A stretch of DNA of 64,000 nt, from positions 16,746,287 to 16,810,286 of the forward strand of contig NC_049989.1 in the NCBI RefSeq assembly GCF_000003815.2. The letters run 5' to 3'. The notes beneath the pieces are model-generated. The model did no database searches and was not told the origin of the DNA. It worked only from the letters and a program-made list of their open reading frames with translations. Shown here one piece after another: positions 62,971 through 64,000 of this stretch; position 1 is the stretch's first letter; every line of letters starts with the position of its first letter. The DNA is from Branchiostoma floridae. Its lineage: Eukaryota > Chordata > Leptocardii > Amphioxiformes > Branchiostomatidae. A program made the position numbers and the translations under genes.

Positions 62971-63764
62971 CGATCGTGAACATACACAAACACAGATACG
63001 CAAGTGGGCAACACCAACAACAATGCATAACCTTCTGAGTGTAAAAACAGCTGCCATTCAGGTATGACAAAATACACATACAATTGTCTTAGAGAGGCAC
63101 AATGCCTCGGGCGGGAAAATACCTGCGTCACGTCACACGACAAAAATAGGTGTAGTCGTCAGGTATGTGACCCGGCTCCTTTCTCATTGGTTAGATAACG
63201 AGAACCCCTCTTTAGGCACACTATGAGTCACGGAAAAGTACTGCTCAAAACTGCAGAACAAAAGACAACCCCATGGCCCAAAGTATGTTTTGATTGTTGG
63301 TGGGAAAGTTGAACCTTATTGGTTCACAATGGTCTCGTTAACGGAATACTACAAGATATGGGCGTGTTCGCTAAGGATAAGGAACTGTTCCGTGTGACTT
63401 TTTCTTCCCCCAGTACTTCAGTTGAACACAGGGACGTATAGAGGTAAGGCGTGATTCTGTTGGGTACAATTTACTTTTGTTATTTTTGTGTTTGTATTCT
63501 GTGTTTGATTGAGATATAATTCTGCGTAGGCCTGGGTATTATCTGGATAGTAGCTTGCTCCGACGTGCATTATACACTTACGTTATTTACAGTCCCTTTC
63601 GCTCTGACTCCTATAGTACACATTACAGACAGTCGCTTTTCTGTTATTCCACTTAGCAGAAGGTAACATAAGAGCGAACTACCTGATGATATTCATGCTA
63701 GTTCTGTGCACAAAATTTTAACAATGTTTATTTCAAATCAAAATGTATTAACATGTAGTACGTA

Positions 63765-63985
63765 GTACATACGGGGGGCTAATCCTCAGCCCAATGGCAC
63801 ACGAAGTTTTGCCTGCATGTGAAGTTCTACGGCGTTTCTGCGTGCTCCAAAATCCGTCGCATTCCCTACGAGTTCGTACGGAGGCGTTACGTACCACGAA
63901 CGGAACCCAAAAGATTGTCCACGTTTTGGCAGGTAGAAAGCACGTATTTGCACGTACGGCGGGTTGTGCCCTTAGCTTTAGCTTT
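63765..63985 (-). repeat. Dispersed GC-rich repeat, copy 2 (inverted)
   Basis: GAAGTTTTGCCTGCATGTGAAGTTCTACGGCG, quoted across two blocks, and CGTACGGCGGGTTGTGCC mirror 55362-55660. Confidence 0.7.
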
Positions 63986-64000
63986 ACACTGGATCAATCG

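Overview
The window looks like nuclear DNA of an invertebrate deuterostome, most probably a lancelet (Branchiostoma). The organism call is inference. It rests on domain-shuffled phase-1 exons encoding complement-control (CCP/sushi), trefoil and EGF modules, animal splice signals, an animal-type ribonucleotide reductase R2 tail, and dense, varied transposable elements. No bacterial, organellar or operon-like organisation is visible.

Positions 1324-49893 hold one long gene on the minus strand. I placed 45 coding exons by splice-site and phase bookkeeping. In order of transcription they are: a signal-peptide exon (49816-49879), a six-cysteine trefoil exon (48890-49032), 40 single-exon CCP domains (48572 down to 3393) and three calcium-binding-type EGF exons (2810 down to 1324). 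The exons sum to 7411 nt, about 2470 residues. Every junction is phase 1 except the trefoil-CCP1 junction, which is phase 0 on both sides. The product should be a secreted or extracellular CCP-array protein. Its 3' end lies beyond the left edge of the window. The middle of the array (about 29-43 kb) is built from recently amplified two-exon units, three of them exactly 862 bp apart.

The introns are full of mobile DNA. A degraded L1/Tx1-like LINE (6.9-14.7 kb) carries a nested 2.9-kb insertion with 17-bp inverted termini and an ATGCT duplication. At 16134-20896 sits a 4.76-kb near-perfect palindrome flanked by the 6-bp direct repeat CAGATT. Each arm carries, from centre to end, a zinc-finger/acidic/chromodomain-like ORF, arrays built on CTCCGGAG, the last exon of a ribonucleotide reductase small-subunit gene, and a terminal minisatellite of AGGTCA direct repeats. 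This palindrome is the most unusual object in the window. I propose that it is a palindromic, defective derivative of a Polinton-like, protein-primed element. Other elements include a piggyBac-like TTAA family, a TACTGTAAATGCA family, several further inverted-repeat elements, RT fragments near 36.6-37.0 and 47.3 kb, and tRNA-like segments.

From about 49.9 kb to the right end I find no convincing host gene. The region holds interspersed repeats, a 0.6-kb duplication (56.9/58.3 kb), microsatellites, and a plus-strand exon-like or pseudogene fragment followed by AATAAA near 51.6-52.1 kb.
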